Assembly (NCBI RefSeq): GCF_002968835.1
Contig: NZ_PKQK01000002.1
Coordinates: 372,001 to 436,000, forward strand
DNA: 64,000 nt
Direction: 5' to 3'
From: Paenibacillus sp. PCH8
GTDB taxonomy: Bacteria; Bacillota; Bacilli; Paenibacillales; Paenibacillaceae
The translations under genes and the position numbers were made by a program. Below the pieces are notes generated by a model, which ran no database searches, was not told the DNA's origin, and saw only the letters and a program-made list of their open reading frames with translations. This document shows positions 38,103 through 47,188 of this stretch, in pieces; positions within the stretch are counted from its first letter, which is position 1; each line of letters begins with the position of its first letter.

Positions 38103-38570
38103 CTATCTCAGTAATTTATAATTTACAATAATGTAATTCATCCCCGATAAGAGAGTGACGCCCGCTGCAACCCATAGTAATATCATGTCCACTCTAATAT
38201 CAGTCAGCAAACTAAACGAAACATAGTTCAACAAAATTGCAATGATGGCTGCCACCTGTAACACCATTTTGATCTTGCCATATCGATCGGCTGCAAGAGC
38301 AATACCCTGCTCTGTGGCTACCATTCGTAATGCTGTAATGACAATTTCACGTCCAATAATGATTACAGCAATCCATGAACTGATCATATTCTCTTGGACC
38401 ATCATGATCAGTGCGACCGCAATCAACAGTTTATCCGCCAATGGATCAAGAAGCTTTCCCAGATTCGTGATTTGATTATATTTTCTCGCCACATATCCAT
38501 CCCATTTATCCATACCTGCCGCTACTGCAAAAATGATTCTAGCCAACGTGATTTGATTTGCCAAATTCAT
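38103..38570 (-). CDS. CDP-alcohol phosphatidyltransferase (PgsA-like), apparently shortened
   Basis: Makes phosphatidylglycerophosphate from CDP-diacylglycerol in the membrane. The signature D-x2-D-G-x2-A-R-x8-G-x3-D-x3-D is complete (DKWDGYVAR ... GKLLDPLAD). The N-terminus MNLANQITLARI runs straight into IFAVAAGMDKW. Typical PgsA proteins have about 30 more residues there, including the first membrane helix. Length is 155 versus the usual 180-195. The frame is kept. ATG 38570 overlaps the TAA of the upstream gene. It may be inactive or a divergent paralogue. Confidence 0.75.
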   Translation of the reverse strand: MNLANQITLARIIFAVAAGMDKWDGYVARKYNQITNLGKLLDPLADKLLIAVALIMMVQENMISSWIAVIIIGREIVITALRMVATEQGIALAADRYGKIKMVLQVAAIIAILLNYVSFSLLTDIRVDMILLWVAAGVTLLSGMNYIIVNYKLLR

Positions 38571-39115
38571 TAGATTTCTCCATTCCTCACATCCATGGCT
38601 GTTAACTGACCTTTTTTCCATTTACGTATTCGGGTCCGAAAAGATTTAAACGGAGCTACAGAATTAATCTGGATCCACTTCACCATAGCCCACCCGGGCT
38701 TCGTTCCCGTCCACTGCCTCATCCCTTGTACAAATAATTCCTCTTCACTCAGTGAGTCAATCCAGTTCTGCCATTGTTGTTCTGTCTCCTGAAACAAAGA
38801 ACGCAGCTCCTCCAGCGTATAGCCTGAATACTTTTCGTAAAATGATTCATTTAATGGCCCCAATTGATTCCATTTATATCCTGGTGCCGGCATATGACAC
38901 TCAAGTCCCATCTGTTCATTTCGCTCCCAGTCCATCACCAGGTTCATCCATCCCAACTGGTAGGCAAGCATCTGGGCAGGCGTCTTATCCACACCCTCAA
39001 CCCGCTTATCTTTGTTGCTGTTATGGATGTCATTGAATTCACCCTCGAACAACACATAAGTGCGTCGAATCATCTCACTTAGCTCTTTCTTCGATGCATA
39101 AAGAACTCCAGACAT
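38570..39115 (-). CDS. ClbS/DfsB family four-helix bundle protein
   Basis: A 181-residue DinB-related protein (DUF1706). It contains YASKKELSEMIRRTY, DKTPAQMLAYQLGWMNLVMDWE and a WTGTKPGWAMVKWIQINSVAPFKSF segment near the C-terminus, all in family order. Some members (ClbS) protect against colibactin, and others (DfsB) take part in sugar metabolism. Nothing here tells which. Its stop overlaps the PgsA-like start (TAATG). Confidence 0.8.
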   Translation of the reverse strand: MSGVLYASKKELSEMIRRTYVLFEGEFNDIHNSNKDKRVEGVDKTPAQMLAYQLGWMNLVMDWERNEQMGLECHMPAPGYKWNQLGPLNESFYEKYSGYTLEELRSLFQETEQQWQNWIDSLSEEELFVQGMRQWTGTKPGWAMVKWIQINSVAPFKSFRTRIRKWKKGQLTAMDVRNGEI

Positions 39116-39224
39116 GCTACTTCGCTCCCCTCATCTCACCGTGATACATGAATCAGACTCCTCCTTGACTCTATCATCATTTCGACCCAGTTCCATGATC
39201 ATCCTTTTTTTCCATGTGGCATTA

Positions 39225-39268
39225 TACTTAGAAAAAGAAAAATGGCAGCCTGTATTCATACAGCTGCC
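39225..39268 (-). terminator. Terminator of the BceRS-BceAB module
   Basis: GGCAG-C-CTGTAT pairs with ATACAG-CTGCC (one bulge), followed on the minus strand by ATTTTTCTTTTT. It lies about 45 bases past the permease stop. Confidence 0.8.
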
Positions 39269-39314
39269 CATTAATTAACCTATTTTGCTATATCAGCATA
39301 CTCCTGACCCAATT

Positions 39315-41240
39315 CTACAAGGCTTCCTTAATCACTCGCTTATAGTACAACACAGACAACAGACCAAAGATCGAATATAACAATGTATAGACCATCATGA
39401 CAATAACCATAGGTCTCGCCAGCTCCGTACCAAAGAAAAACCAACCTGATTTCACGGCAAAATAACTATGACTCAGTCCCACTACAAGCGGAATACCAAA
39501 GTTGAACAATTGCTTGATCTGAATGCCACGCAAGAGATTGCCTTGTGTAAATCCGAGCTTTCGCAGAATGGTATAATTGCTCTTCTCCTCTTCACTCTCA
39601 TTCATTTGCTTAAAGTACAAGATGCATCCCGAAGTGATCAAGAACGTCAAACCAAGAAAACCAACAATGAACATAATCAGACCCATATTGGACCGTTGGT
39701 TATTTCTGAATTCGATCTGCGAGAAACTGGGAGCCTTCAATTGCAGATCCGCAAAAATCGCATACGCATTCTCGTCTTGACCCGGATCTGTAATTTGCAC
39801 ACCGTAATAATCAGTCGCTTCCCCCACCTGAATGTTCGGATCCAGATCCTGGGCAAGCTTCGCATAAACCGATTCATCCACAACTGCTACAGGCGTACCT
39901 TTGGTGTAATATACGGGAAGGACTCCCTGTTTGGTGGTTCCAATCAATTGCTGATCAATCGTTTTCTTCAACCCGTGCAGAACAATGGGACCCTCATCCC
40001 GAATGGAGAAGAATTGCTGAATTACATTGCCGTATCCCATAAAAATAACTTCGCCTGGTTTCAGATCGATGTTATCTACCATCCTGTCACTTACTACACT
40101 GCTGAACAACAGCTCCTCCGTTGTGGAGTCATTCATCACCTTATGTGCATCAATCTCAATATACAGAGGTTGTCTGTGCTTCTCTTCATATGCAATCTGT
40201 TTGTTATCCAACTCTGCTACAAAGCGATTTTTCACATTCGCCTGAGCAAAAGAGAAATCCTCCGGCAAGCTTTCCTTAGCCTGAGCCTCTGCTGAATAAT
40301 ATGAAATGTAACTGAGTGACAGCATGCCAATAGCAAGCGCTGACACGGTTGTAATAATCGTGAGCAGCAGTGCATTGGACTTCATGCGGAACATGATTGA
40401 AGATAATGACAGCACCTCATGAATGGTAAGATAGCCGTTTTTGCTTTTGCGAATCAGATTAAAAACAAAACTTACCGACCCCTTATAGAACAGGTATGTC
40501 CCCAGTATGACCGAGAACAGAATCAAAATCATGGTGTACATTAACTGCCGCATATCCAATTTCTCGACGCTGAATAGCCGTGCAGACAGTATGTAACCGA
40601 ACACGATCAGAGCAATACCTAGGATGCCTATCAGAATCTGTCCCGCAGACATCTTCTTCACCCGCTGCTCCGCAGTGGCCGACACCCGAAAGAGCGACAG
40701 GATGCTCTGTGCTCGGATAAAGGTGTAATTCATCAACATGATGAGCAAGTACATGCCAGCAAAGACAATTACCGTTTGCATCAGTGCCATCGGAGAGAAA
40801 TACAGTTTCGTAATCGCATCAACACCAATAATCTTGAACAAAATCATCAATATCAGCTTGGAACCGAGAAACCCGATCAGAACACCGATCACCATGGAAC
40901 CAAAATAGAGAATGAAATTTTCCGCACTCAAGATGCCAAATATTCTCCCCTTCGTCAGTCCGATCAGCTGAAACAAACCAATCTCCTTACTGCGTCGCTT
41001 AATAAAGATCGTATTGGCGTAGAGTAGAAAAATGCCCACAATCACAACTAATAATACGGATGAGGCGCCAATCGCCGCCGCTCCTTTGGTTGATTCGGCA
41101 ACCTCATCCATCGCAGGATCATACTGTAAAGTCACAAATGAAAAATAGAGCGCCACGCTAAAGATCAGGGCGAAGACATAAAGATAATAATTTTTCAGGT
41201 TTTTCCTCAAATTGCGAAAAATAATGTAATTCAGACTCAT
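39315..41240 (-). CDS. BceB-type ABC transporter permease
   Basis: A 641-residue FtsX/MacB-like permease of the peptide-antibiotic exporter class. It has ten membrane helices and a large extracellular domain (about residues 315-525) between helices 7 and 8. This domain, and the [21 protein letters not shown] start, fit BceB/YxdM/VraG proteins. These proteins sense antimicrobial peptides and relay flux to the partner kinase. Its ATG overlaps the stop of the ATPase gene. The last residues [17 protein letters not shown] end at a terminator. Confidence 0.86.
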   Translation of the reverse strand: MSLNYIIFRNLRKNLKNYYLYVFALIFSVALYFSFVTLQYDPAMDEVAESTKGAAAIGASSVLLVVIVGIFLLYANTIFIKRRSKEIGLFQLIGLTKGRIFGILSAENFILYFGSMVIGVLIGFLGSKLILMILFKIIGVDAITKLYFSPMALMQTVIVFAGMYLLIMLMNYTFIRAQSILSLFRVSATAEQRVKKMSAGQILIGILGIALIVFGYILSARLFSVEKLDMRQLMYTMILILFSVILGTYLFYKGSVSFVFNLIRKSKNGYLTIHEVLSLSSIMFRMKSNALLLTIITTVSALAIGMLSLSYISYYSAEAQAKESLPEDFSFAQANVKNRFVAELDNKQIAYEEKHRQPLYIEIDAHKVMNDSTTEELLFSSVVSDRMVDNIDLKPGEVIFMGYGNVIQQFFSIRDEGPIVLHGLKKTIDQQLIGTTKQGVLPVYYTKGTPVAVVDESVYAKLAQDLDPNIQVGEATDYYGVQITDPGQDENAYAIFADLQLKAPSFSQIEFRNNQRSNMGLIMFIVGFLGLTFLITSGCILYFKQMNESEEEKSNYTILRKLGFTQGNLLRGIQIKQLFNFGIPLVVGLSHSYFAVKSGWFFFGTELARPMVIVMMVYTLLYSIFGLLSVLYYKRVIKEAL

Positions 41241-41992
41241 GGTTGCACCCCACCCAACACACCCTGAGTTTTGATAATATCGTTGAAGAAGGATTGCCGG
41301 GACTCGTCTCCTTTATTTAACTGGCTGTAAATCTGACCATCACGGATGAAAATCACTCTACTGCAATAACTCGCAGCAAACGGATCATGGGTAACCATAA
41401 TAATCGTGGCCTGATGTTTGCTGTTCATATCACTTAATTTGCCAAGCAGGTCCGAAGCAGACTTGGAATCCAACGCTCCTGTTGGCTCATCCGCAAAAAT
41501 GATACTCGGCTCGTGGACAAAGGCTCGTGCTGCCGAAGTCCGCTGTTTCTGACCCCCTGAAATCTCAGATGGATACTTGTCTTTCAATTCGTAGATCCCC
41601 AGTTCACGGGCAATCTGTTCAAACTTCCGGTGTGCCTCCTGCTTCGGAATGCCCGTGATCGAGAGCGGCAATAAGACATTTTCCTTCACCGTAAGGGTAT
41701 CCAGCAGATTGTATTCCTGAAAAATAAAGCCCAGATGATGCTTGCGAAATTCAGCCAACTGTTTCTCCTTCATTCCGGTAAATTCCTTGCCCTCAATATC
41801 AATCGTGCCCTGGCTCACCCGATCGATGGAGGAAAGTACATTAAGCAGCGTCGTTTTGCCTGAACCCGAAGGCCCCATAATACCGACAAACTCTCCCTTG
41901 CTTACCCCGAGATCAATCCCTTTCAGCACTTCCTGTTTATTCAACTTATTACCATAGACTTTATGAATTTTTTTGGCTTCCAGTATCCACAT
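41237..41992 (-). CDS. BceA-type ABC transporter ATP-binding protein
   Basis: A 251-residue ATPase. Walker A is [12 protein letters not shown], the signature motif SGGQKQR, and Walker B with catalytic Glu [13 protein letters not shown]. The H-loop is [15 protein letters not shown]. It resembles BceA and LolD-like peptide-exporter ATPases and partners with the BceB-type permease by gene overlap. ATG 41992 follows GAGGAG. A dyad resembling a Bce box lies about 110 bases upstream. Confidence 0.9.
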   Translation of the reverse strand: MWILEAKKIHKVYGNKLNKQEVLKGIDLGVSKGEFVGIMGPSGSGKTTLLNVLSSIDRVSQGTIDIEGKEFTGMKEKQLAEFRKHHLGFIFQEYNLLDTLTVKENVLLPLSITGIPKQEAHRKFEQIARELGIYELKDKYPSEISGGQKQRTSAARAFVHEPSIIFADEPTGALDSKSASDLLGKLSDMNSKHQATIIMVTHDPFAASYCSRVIFIRDGQIYSQLNKGDESRQSFFNDIIKTQGVLGGVQP

Positions 41993-42095
41993 ATCCCACT
42001 CACTCCTCTTTGATCTTCTGCAAATTGCTCATGTCTATATCATAGTCGGGATGTGCAGTGTTATCGTGCGATTCACCGAACAAAACCAAAAAGCA

Positions 42096-42113
42096 TGTGA
42101 CATTGTTGTCACA
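42096..42113 (-). promoter_or_regulatory. BceR-type response regulator binding box
   Basis: TGTGACA-TTGT-TGTCACA is a perfect dyad with seven-base arms and a four-base spacer. It matches the TNACA-N4-TGTNA layout of BceR-like binding sites. It overlaps the last codons of the kinase gene, upstream of the ABC genes. A TATGAT between it and the ATPase start may be the -10. Confidence 0.7.
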
Positions 42114-43113
42114 CGCCTGCAAGATGCACCATGTCGTTTTTTCGCGGAAAAGTAAGTGTAACGGTTGTTCCCTCGCCAGGAGAAGATTCTACATGAATGC
42201 TCATATGAAGCGTTTGGCCCACCTGACGAACCAAATACAGACCCATCCCGGTAGCCGCGCCATCCATTCTGCCTCGGGTGGATGTAAATCCTTTATCAAA
42301 TATACGCGGCAGGTCTTGAGCCTCAATCCCTCGCCCGTGATCCTGAATCATCAATACAATATGTCCATCCTGTTCCCGAGTTTCAATAAGAATATCCGAT
42401 GAGTTACTATACTTCACCGCATTGCTCAGCAACTGCCGGATAATAAATCCTAACCATTTGCTATCTGTCAGCACGCGAGTAACCGTGAGCGAGACATCAA
42501 ATCCAATGCCTTTGGAAATGCACCACGGTCTCAGGGCTCGAATCTCGCCCTTCAGCACCGGTTCAAGTTCCGTCTCTTCGATGAACAAGTCATTATGCAT
42601 AAATGGAATCCGCTTCTGATGAAGCTGCTGATCCAGCAACTGATGGATTCGTAGCCATTCATATGTCATTTGGCTCTGTAACTTGTCGTCTGGCAAACGC
42701 TCGATCATGAGTTGCAGCGCAGTCAGGGGTGTCTTCACCTCATGAATCCAGGACAACATCTCGTCCTTCTCCTGCTCCAAGGCGATAAAATGACGTGATG
42801 ATTCCTTACGATACCGCTGCGTCTGGGAGATAATGGCCTCGTGTACGATCAGTTCATACGGACTCTCGGCGATGTCCAGATCCATCGGATCGTATGTATG
42901 ATCCCAGGTGTTCAACTTTTGATAGAAACGGGTCTCTTTCGGGTATCTCGCCCAGATAAAAATAATACATACCACTACATTCAGTACTACAATATACGCC
43001 ACAGATTGGAATGGAATGGACGAGTCTATGTAGGCCACAAATAAGATAATAAGCTGTATGCTTACCAGCAGCCATAACCAACCAGCTTTTTCTCGTATGT
43101 ACTTGCCGATCAT
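42109..43113 (-). CDS. BceS-type intramembrane-sensing histidine kinase
   Basis: A 334-residue sensor kinase with two N-terminal membrane helices (about residues 14-30 and 36-53) and almost no extracellular part, the form seen in BceS-like kinases. The phosphorylated histidine is in MLSWIHEVKTPLTALQ. The ATP-binding N, G1 and G2 boxes read LLSNAVKYS, DHGRGIEAQDLPRIFDKGF and GAATGMGLYLV. It receives its signal from the BceAB-like transporter. Its start overlaps the response regulator stop. Confidence 0.88.
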   Translation of the reverse strand: MIGKYIREKAGWLWLLVSIQLIILFVAYIDSSIPFQSVAYIVVLNVVVCIIFIWARYPKETRFYQKLNTWDHTYDPMDLDIAESPYELIVHEAIISQTQRYRKESSRHFIALEQEKDEMLSWIHEVKTPLTALQLMIERLPDDKLQSQMTYEWLRIHQLLDQQLHQKRIPFMHNDLFIEETELEPVLKGEIRALRPWCISKGIGFDVSLTVTRVLTDSKWLGFIIRQLLSNAVKYSNSSDILIETREQDGHIVLMIQDHGRGIEAQDLPRIFDKGFTSTRGRMDGAATGMGLYLVRQVGQTLHMSIHVESSPGEGTTVTLTFPRKNDMVHLAGV

Positions 43114-43799
43114 GCTTCCGCCTCTTCCGTCGCGATGTAGCCCTGACCTACTTTGGTTTCAATGTAACCCTCCAGTCCAATGGGTTCAAGTTTCTTGCGT
43201 AACCGATTAACGTTAACCGTCAGCGTATTATCACTTACGAAATGCTCATGATCCCACAAGCTCCGGATGAGTTCCTCACGGGTAACAATCTGATTTTTGT
43301 GCTCAATCAGCACTTTAAGAATGAACATCTCATTTTTGGTTAACAGGACAGATTCATCCCCGCAAGTCAGTGTATTTTTCATATATTCAATAGCAGCACC
43401 ACGCCAGGTTCGTAGTTCAATCCGCTCTGTATTATAGTTGTACACCCTCCGCAGAGTCGCCTGAATCTTGGCAATCAATACATCAAAGTGAAAAGGCTTC
43501 TGGATAAAATCGTCTGCACCCAAATGCATAGACATGACCATATCCGCAGGATGATCCCGTGAGGACAAAAAGATAATCGGCACATTGGAGTGTGAACGAA
43601 TAATCCGGCACCAATGAAACCCGTCATATTGGGGTAACTGAATATCAATAATGACCAATTGCGGCTCAATCACGCTGTACTCCTGCAATACCTTGCCAAA
43701 GTCCTGCACACCATACACGTCATACGACCACTGGGACAGGCGTTCCTTAATTTCACTGAACAACGATTCATCGTCTTCAATGAGCATAATTTTAAACAA
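43110..43799 (-). CDS. BceR-type response regulator (OmpR family)
   Basis: A 229-residue regulator. The receiver domain (1-118) has the acidic pocket EDDES and the phosphorylated Asp in LVIIDIQLPQYDG. The OmpR-type winged helix (about 130-225) has LTVNVNRLRKKLE and VGQGYIA near its end. It should activate the adjacent BceAB-type genes in response to peptide antibiotics. The start is probably TTG 43799, and the ribosome binding site is only fair. It is first in the R-S-A-B order. Confidence 0.88.
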   Translation of the reverse strand: MFKIMLIEDDESLFSEIKERLSQWSYDVYGVQDFGKVLQEYSVIEPQLVIIDIQLPQYDGFHWCRIIRSHSNVPIIFLSSRDHPADMVMSMHLGADDFIQKPFHFDVLIAKIQATLRRVYNYNTERIELRTWRGAAIEYMKNTLTCGDESVLLTKNEMFILKVLIEHKNQIVTREELIRSLWDHEHFVSDNTLTVNVNRLRKKLEPIGLEGYIETKVGQGYIATEEAEA

Positions 43800-43994
43800 G
43801 AGACTTCACCACGTTTCTGATCTTCTATGGTTGACTAAGGTAAAGGTAATTAGACTCCGTTACTGCCGGGTCGTCACCGTTACAAATTACGAATCGTCGT
43901 TCCGATTGCTGTTATCAGTGTACAGGGAAGTTAGGCTTATATCAAAAGGTATCCATGCTTCGTAAAGTAAACGAGCCAAAATACGTATATCATA

Positions 43995-44777
43995 TTAGCT
44001 CTCAATAGTCTGCATAACATTGCTTGCGTCACTATGTTCATCGATCCGCTCGACCAACTGCTGTGCCACATCTCGTGGCGATCTTAATTGGCCTGCTTCA
44101 TACACCTGGCTGAATAGCCCAGACAGAGCAAATTCCTCTGCACCTTTGCCTCGTGCAACAGCCTGTAACTCCGTATCGACCATACCCGGATCAAAAGCAA
44201 TAATCTCAACAGGGTTCTGTTGGCCCGTTTGTTCCAAAGATACGCATTGGGTGAACATGTTCAAACCTGCCTTGGATGTACAGTACACTGCCATTGAAGG
44301 CGCGGGATAACTTCCCGAACCCGATGAGAGATTAACAATTTTACGTCTGGCGGACAGGTGATTTGTTTGTTGAATAAAAGATGAACTCAATAGCATTGGC
44401 GCTGCAAGACTGATGTTAAGACTCTGACTTATCTCTGCAGCACTGCATTGATCTATAGGTTTTAGAGGCTCTAGCATCGCTGCGTTATTAATAAGTCCAA
44501 TGAAATCGGCTTCCTGAGACGGTATTTGGTCCAATATGCGTGTAATCAAATCATCGATCTCGGTCAGGTCGGCTAGATCGTACTGAACATGGCGGTAACG
44601 CCCGCTCCATTCCTCGCCTGATTCCAACAGATCCGAACCCCCGCGTGAAATACCGTAAACGTAATCCCCCTTAGCCAATAATAACTCTGCAAGTTGTAAA
44701 CCGATCCCTTTGGATGTGCCTGTAATGATAAAGTGTCTTCTTCCTGTTTCTGTTTCTGTTTCTGTTTCTGTTCCCAT
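43995..44777 (-). CDS. SDR family oxidoreductase (sepiapterin/benzil reductase-like)
   Basis: A 260-residue NADP-dependent short-chain reductase. It has TGTSKGIGLQLA, LINNAAMLEPL, SSGSGSYPAPSMAVYCTSKAG (Ser and YxxxK, here YCTSK) and FDPGMVDTELQ. The pattern is that of YueD-like benzil reductases and sepiapterin reductase. An odd feature is the N-terminal Glu-Thr repeat encoded by four perfect TTTCTG hexamers (see repeat), placed before the cofactor motif. It lies downstream of the BceR gene on the same strand and has no known link to it. Confidence 0.83.
   Translation of the reverse strand: MGTETETETETGRRHFIITGTSKGIGLQLAELLLAKGDYVYGISRGGSDLLESGEEWSGRYRHVQYDLADLTEIDDLITRILDQIPSQEADFIGLINNAAMLEPLKPIDQCSAAEISQSLNISLAAPMLLSSSFIQQTNHLSARRKIVNLSSGSGSYPAPSMAVYCTSKAGLNMFTQCVSLEQTGQQNPVEIIAFDPGMVDTELQAVARGKGAEEFALSGLFSQVYEAGQLRSPRDVAQQLVERIDEHSDASNVMQTIES
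44741..44770. repeat. Hexanucleotide tandem repeat in the SDR start region
   Basis: Four perfect TTTCTG units (44747-44770), with one imperfect unit before them. They lie four bases inside the SDR start codon and encode Glu-Thr pairs. A change in unit number would keep the frame but alter the N-terminus length. Confidence 0.8.
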
Positions 44778-44825
44778 TCCGATACCACGCCTCCTCTATT
44801 TTCAATGCATGTAATTCCCCTACTC

Positions 44826-45336
44826 TTACGAGTTTTTCTTTCTCCACAACGTGGCCCACAGAAAAGGTACACCAAAACACGCTTCATGCTCCTCCATCGA
44901 CTTCATCGCACGGAACTCGACACACTCGAAGCCATCTTCCAGCATGTAGCGAAGCTTCTCCTCCGTGAATGCAAGACCACCTCGCATCGACTTCTCTTGA
45001 TACACCTGCCAATCATTCATAACGGTTTCCGGCCCACCAATATCGCCAAAACCCGGAGCAAAACAAGTCATTCCAAAATATCCTCCTGGACGGAGTGCAT
45101 TGTGGATCATTTCTATGTAGGGAATGCGCTGATGTGGTGCAGATGATGCAGACAACCCGAGTTGTAGACAAGATCATATTCTTGCTCTGGGACCAGTTCG
45201 AACACAGAGCGACATTCAAAGTTCACGTCGGTCTGTTCCGATCCTCATAGAACGGCTCCCATAATTGCTTGGCCGATCTGAAGTCCGCATCGAGCATATC
45301 ATATAAATCCTGCACACGTTTGATCGTCTTTTCCAT
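44826..45336 (-). pseudogene. Class I SAM methyltransferase, broken by a deletion and a frameshift
   Basis: From ATG 45336 (behind GGAGG) the product starts MEKTIKRVQDLYDMLDADF and FYEDRN. A different frame then has NFECRSVFELVPEQEYDLVYNSGCLHH. The third stretch, PHQRIPYIEMIHNALRPGGYFGMTCFAPG, is the C-terminal half of a methyltransferase. The glycine-rich SAM motif that should lie between the first two parts is missing. A one-base loss near 45136-45140 breaks the last join. The protein cannot be functional as read. Confidence 0.65.
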
Positions 45337-45501
45337 AACCATATTCCTCCTTAAATTCTCCATTCCCATGCTCAATTTCCGCTATCCATTTCTAGTTATT
45401 TTCATTAAATTAGCCACACTCTATTATAACATTTTTACCCAGTATTTCTCTATTTTTCTTGTTCTTTTCCACTCCAAAACATAAGCTTTTTCCCAACAAA
45501 A

Positions 45502-45530
45502 AAACGACCGACTGGGACGTCGATCGTTTA
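45502..45530 (-). terminator. Terminator after the VOC gene
   Basis: AAACGACCGAC pairs with GTCGATCGTTT (one G-U), with a seven-residue U-tract on the minus strand. It lies about 25 bases beyond the VOC family gene stop. Confidence 0.8.
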
Positions 45531-45555
45531 CAATAGTGCCATTTGGAGTTGTAAT

Positions 45556-45939
45556 TTATTTCGCCCGTTCCAAGACTGCAAAGTAATTTCCTTCGTTATC
45601 AGCAAAGTTGAAGACACGCCCGGTTGGCATCTCGACAATCTCTCCAACCGTTACATGTTTACTAGCCAAGTCGGCATATAATTGATCCAGATTTTCGGTG
45701 AAGAACATTAACGAAGGTGTACCCAGATTCACACCCGCCGACATCCGCTCCACGAACTCTTTGTCATGGAGAATAATGCTCGTCTGCGAATCTGGGGTAG
45801 GGGCAATCTCAATCCATCTCATACCCTCGTCCAGATTTACTTCATCTACAATATGGAACCCCGCAACTTCCGTCCAAAATGCTAATGATTCATCTTGATT
45901 ATTGACATACAACATAATCTGGCCGACTTTGCTAAACAT
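45556..45939 (-). CDS. VOC (glyoxalase/bleomycin resistance) family protein
   Basis: A 127-residue vicinal-oxygen-chelate protein. Two beta-alpha-beta-beta-beta units are visible (YVNNQDESLAFWTEVAGFHI and LDQLYADLASKHVTV). Metal-site residues Glu and His/Gln sit near RWIEIAP and the final EGNYFAVLE. Such proteins isomerise glyoxal-type compounds or bind drugs. The substrate is not indicated. ATG 45939 follows AGAGGAG. Confidence 0.83.
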   Translation of the reverse strand: MFSKVGQIMLYVNNQDESLAFWTEVAGFHIVDEVNLDEGMRWIEIAPTPDSQTSIILHDKEFVERMSAGVNLGTPSLMFFTENLDQLYADLASKHVTVGEIVEMPTGRVFNFADNEGNYFAVLERAK

Positions 45940-46062
45940 GGATCATTCACTCCTCTAATCAAGTAATCACCTAGCATCTTGCTTATCATTCCTTAAATTC
46001 CAATAGAGTATAACATGCAGGACGGCTTTTTATCATATTTCTTTGCAAGTACTAAATACATA

Positions 46063-46584
46063 TCACACTTCTTGCATGCCTTTTAACTTCTTCGTCAGAT
46101 AAAGTACAACATCGTCGTCCATAATCGTTTCTTCACCCGGCTGAATGTAATGATCGTGTCTGTGAACACCGTGACCGTCTGGTATGTACCCGCGATGGGC
46201 ATATAGAATTTGTGCTTTGCCATAATCGGAAAACACGCCTACACCAATGCCTGCTACATCCGTTCGTTCCAGAATAATTTCCTCTGCCCGGTCCATCAAC
46301 CGTGAACCAATACCTTGGCGCTGGTACTTCATCAGCACATTGAAATCGTTAATTTCGGGAATGCCTTGTTCCCTGAAAGACGGGTAGTTGGAATACCACA
46401 ATACATTCACGTATCCGGCAAATTCTCCATTCAACTCGGCTACCAAAGTTACGCGTTCCCCATTCTGTTGTTCAGCCAAGTAATGCAGATACTGTTCGGC
46501 GAATCTCCCCCAACCCTGTTCCTGAAACGCCTTTGATATGATTACAGGATCGCTCTCATTTAATATTCTGATATGTACACTCAT
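46063..46584 (-). CDS. GNAT family N-acetyltransferase
   Basis: A 173-residue GNAT enzyme with acetyl-CoA loop YQRQGIGSRLMDRAE, preceded by EINDFNVLMK. The C-terminal YAHRGYIPDGHGVHRHDHY stretch is histidine-rich and resembles uncharacterized GNATs of Firmicutes. Substrate unknown. Another GNAT, a DinB-type gene and a cupin gene lie upstream on the same strand. Confidence 0.8.
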   Translation of the reverse strand: MSVHIRILNESDPVIISKAFQEQGWGRFAEQYLHYLAEQQNGERVTLVAELNGEFAGYVNVLWYSNYPSFREQGIPEINDFNVLMKYQRQGIGSRLMDRAEEIILERTDVAGIGVGVFSDYGKAQILYAHRGYIPDGHGVHRHDHYIQPGEETIMDDDVVLYLTKKLKGMQEV

Positions 46585-46617
46585 TGATGAATCCTCCTTA
46601 AAAAGATATTTCTCTAG

Positions 46618-47142
46618 CTATATTCCCAGTCTATCTCGAAGCGATGTGATGTGAGCAACATGGTGTTTGCCATGCCAAGCATACATGCCCAGATTATAAT
46701 CCAATCTTGTCGTTTCTTCCGATGAGGGATGATAGAATTGCTTGGCATAATCTGCATCAGTCAACGCGTTTAACAGAAACACCCAACGACGATGGAGCGC
46801 ATCCAGAATCTGAAGCGAGAATTCGACATCCAGGTCTCTTGAATCACTCAGTTCAGCCCAGCGCTCTTCATAATAAGGCCGAATCGTAGGTGTATCCTCT
46901 GTCAGTGCAAGCTTGAAACGAATCATACTGTTCATGTGGCTGTCTGCCATGTGGTGAATGACCTGTTTGAGCATCCATCCACCTTCTCGATACGGCAGAC
47001 TTAATTGCTCTTTACTCAGTCCCTTTACCGCTTCTCGCGCGCGTTCAGGCAGCTCAGCAATGTCCCGAATCCACTGCTCTCGCTGTGCCAAGGTAACTTC
47101 ACCTGTGTGAGTAAACTGTCCAATTGGATATCTCAAATCCAT
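46618..47142 (-). CDS. YfiT/BstA-type DinB protein (bacillithiol transferase-like)
   Basis: A 174-residue DinB-fold protein of the YfiT branch. It starts MDLRYPIGQF, a YfiT signature, and metal ligands lie in VIHHMADSHMN and WHGKHHVAHI. BstA (YfiT) in Bacillus is a bacillithiol S-transferase or metal-dependent hydrolase. ATG 47142 is set by AAGGAGG; a longer frame to 47199 overlaps the upstream gene. It may share a transcript with the GNAT gene before it. Confidence 0.83.
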   Translation of the reverse strand: MDLRYPIGQFTHTGEVTLAQREQWIRDIAELPERAREAVKGLSKEQLSLPYREGGWMLKQVIHHMADSHMNSMIRFKLALTEDTPTIRPYYEERWAELSDSRDLDVEFSLQILDALHRRWVFLLNALTDADYAKQFYHPSSEETTRLDYNLGMYAWHGKHHVAHITSLRDRLGI

Positions 47143-47188
47143 TGCATAATCCTCCTTGTTTGTATGATTCGATATAGTTAAGAAACGT

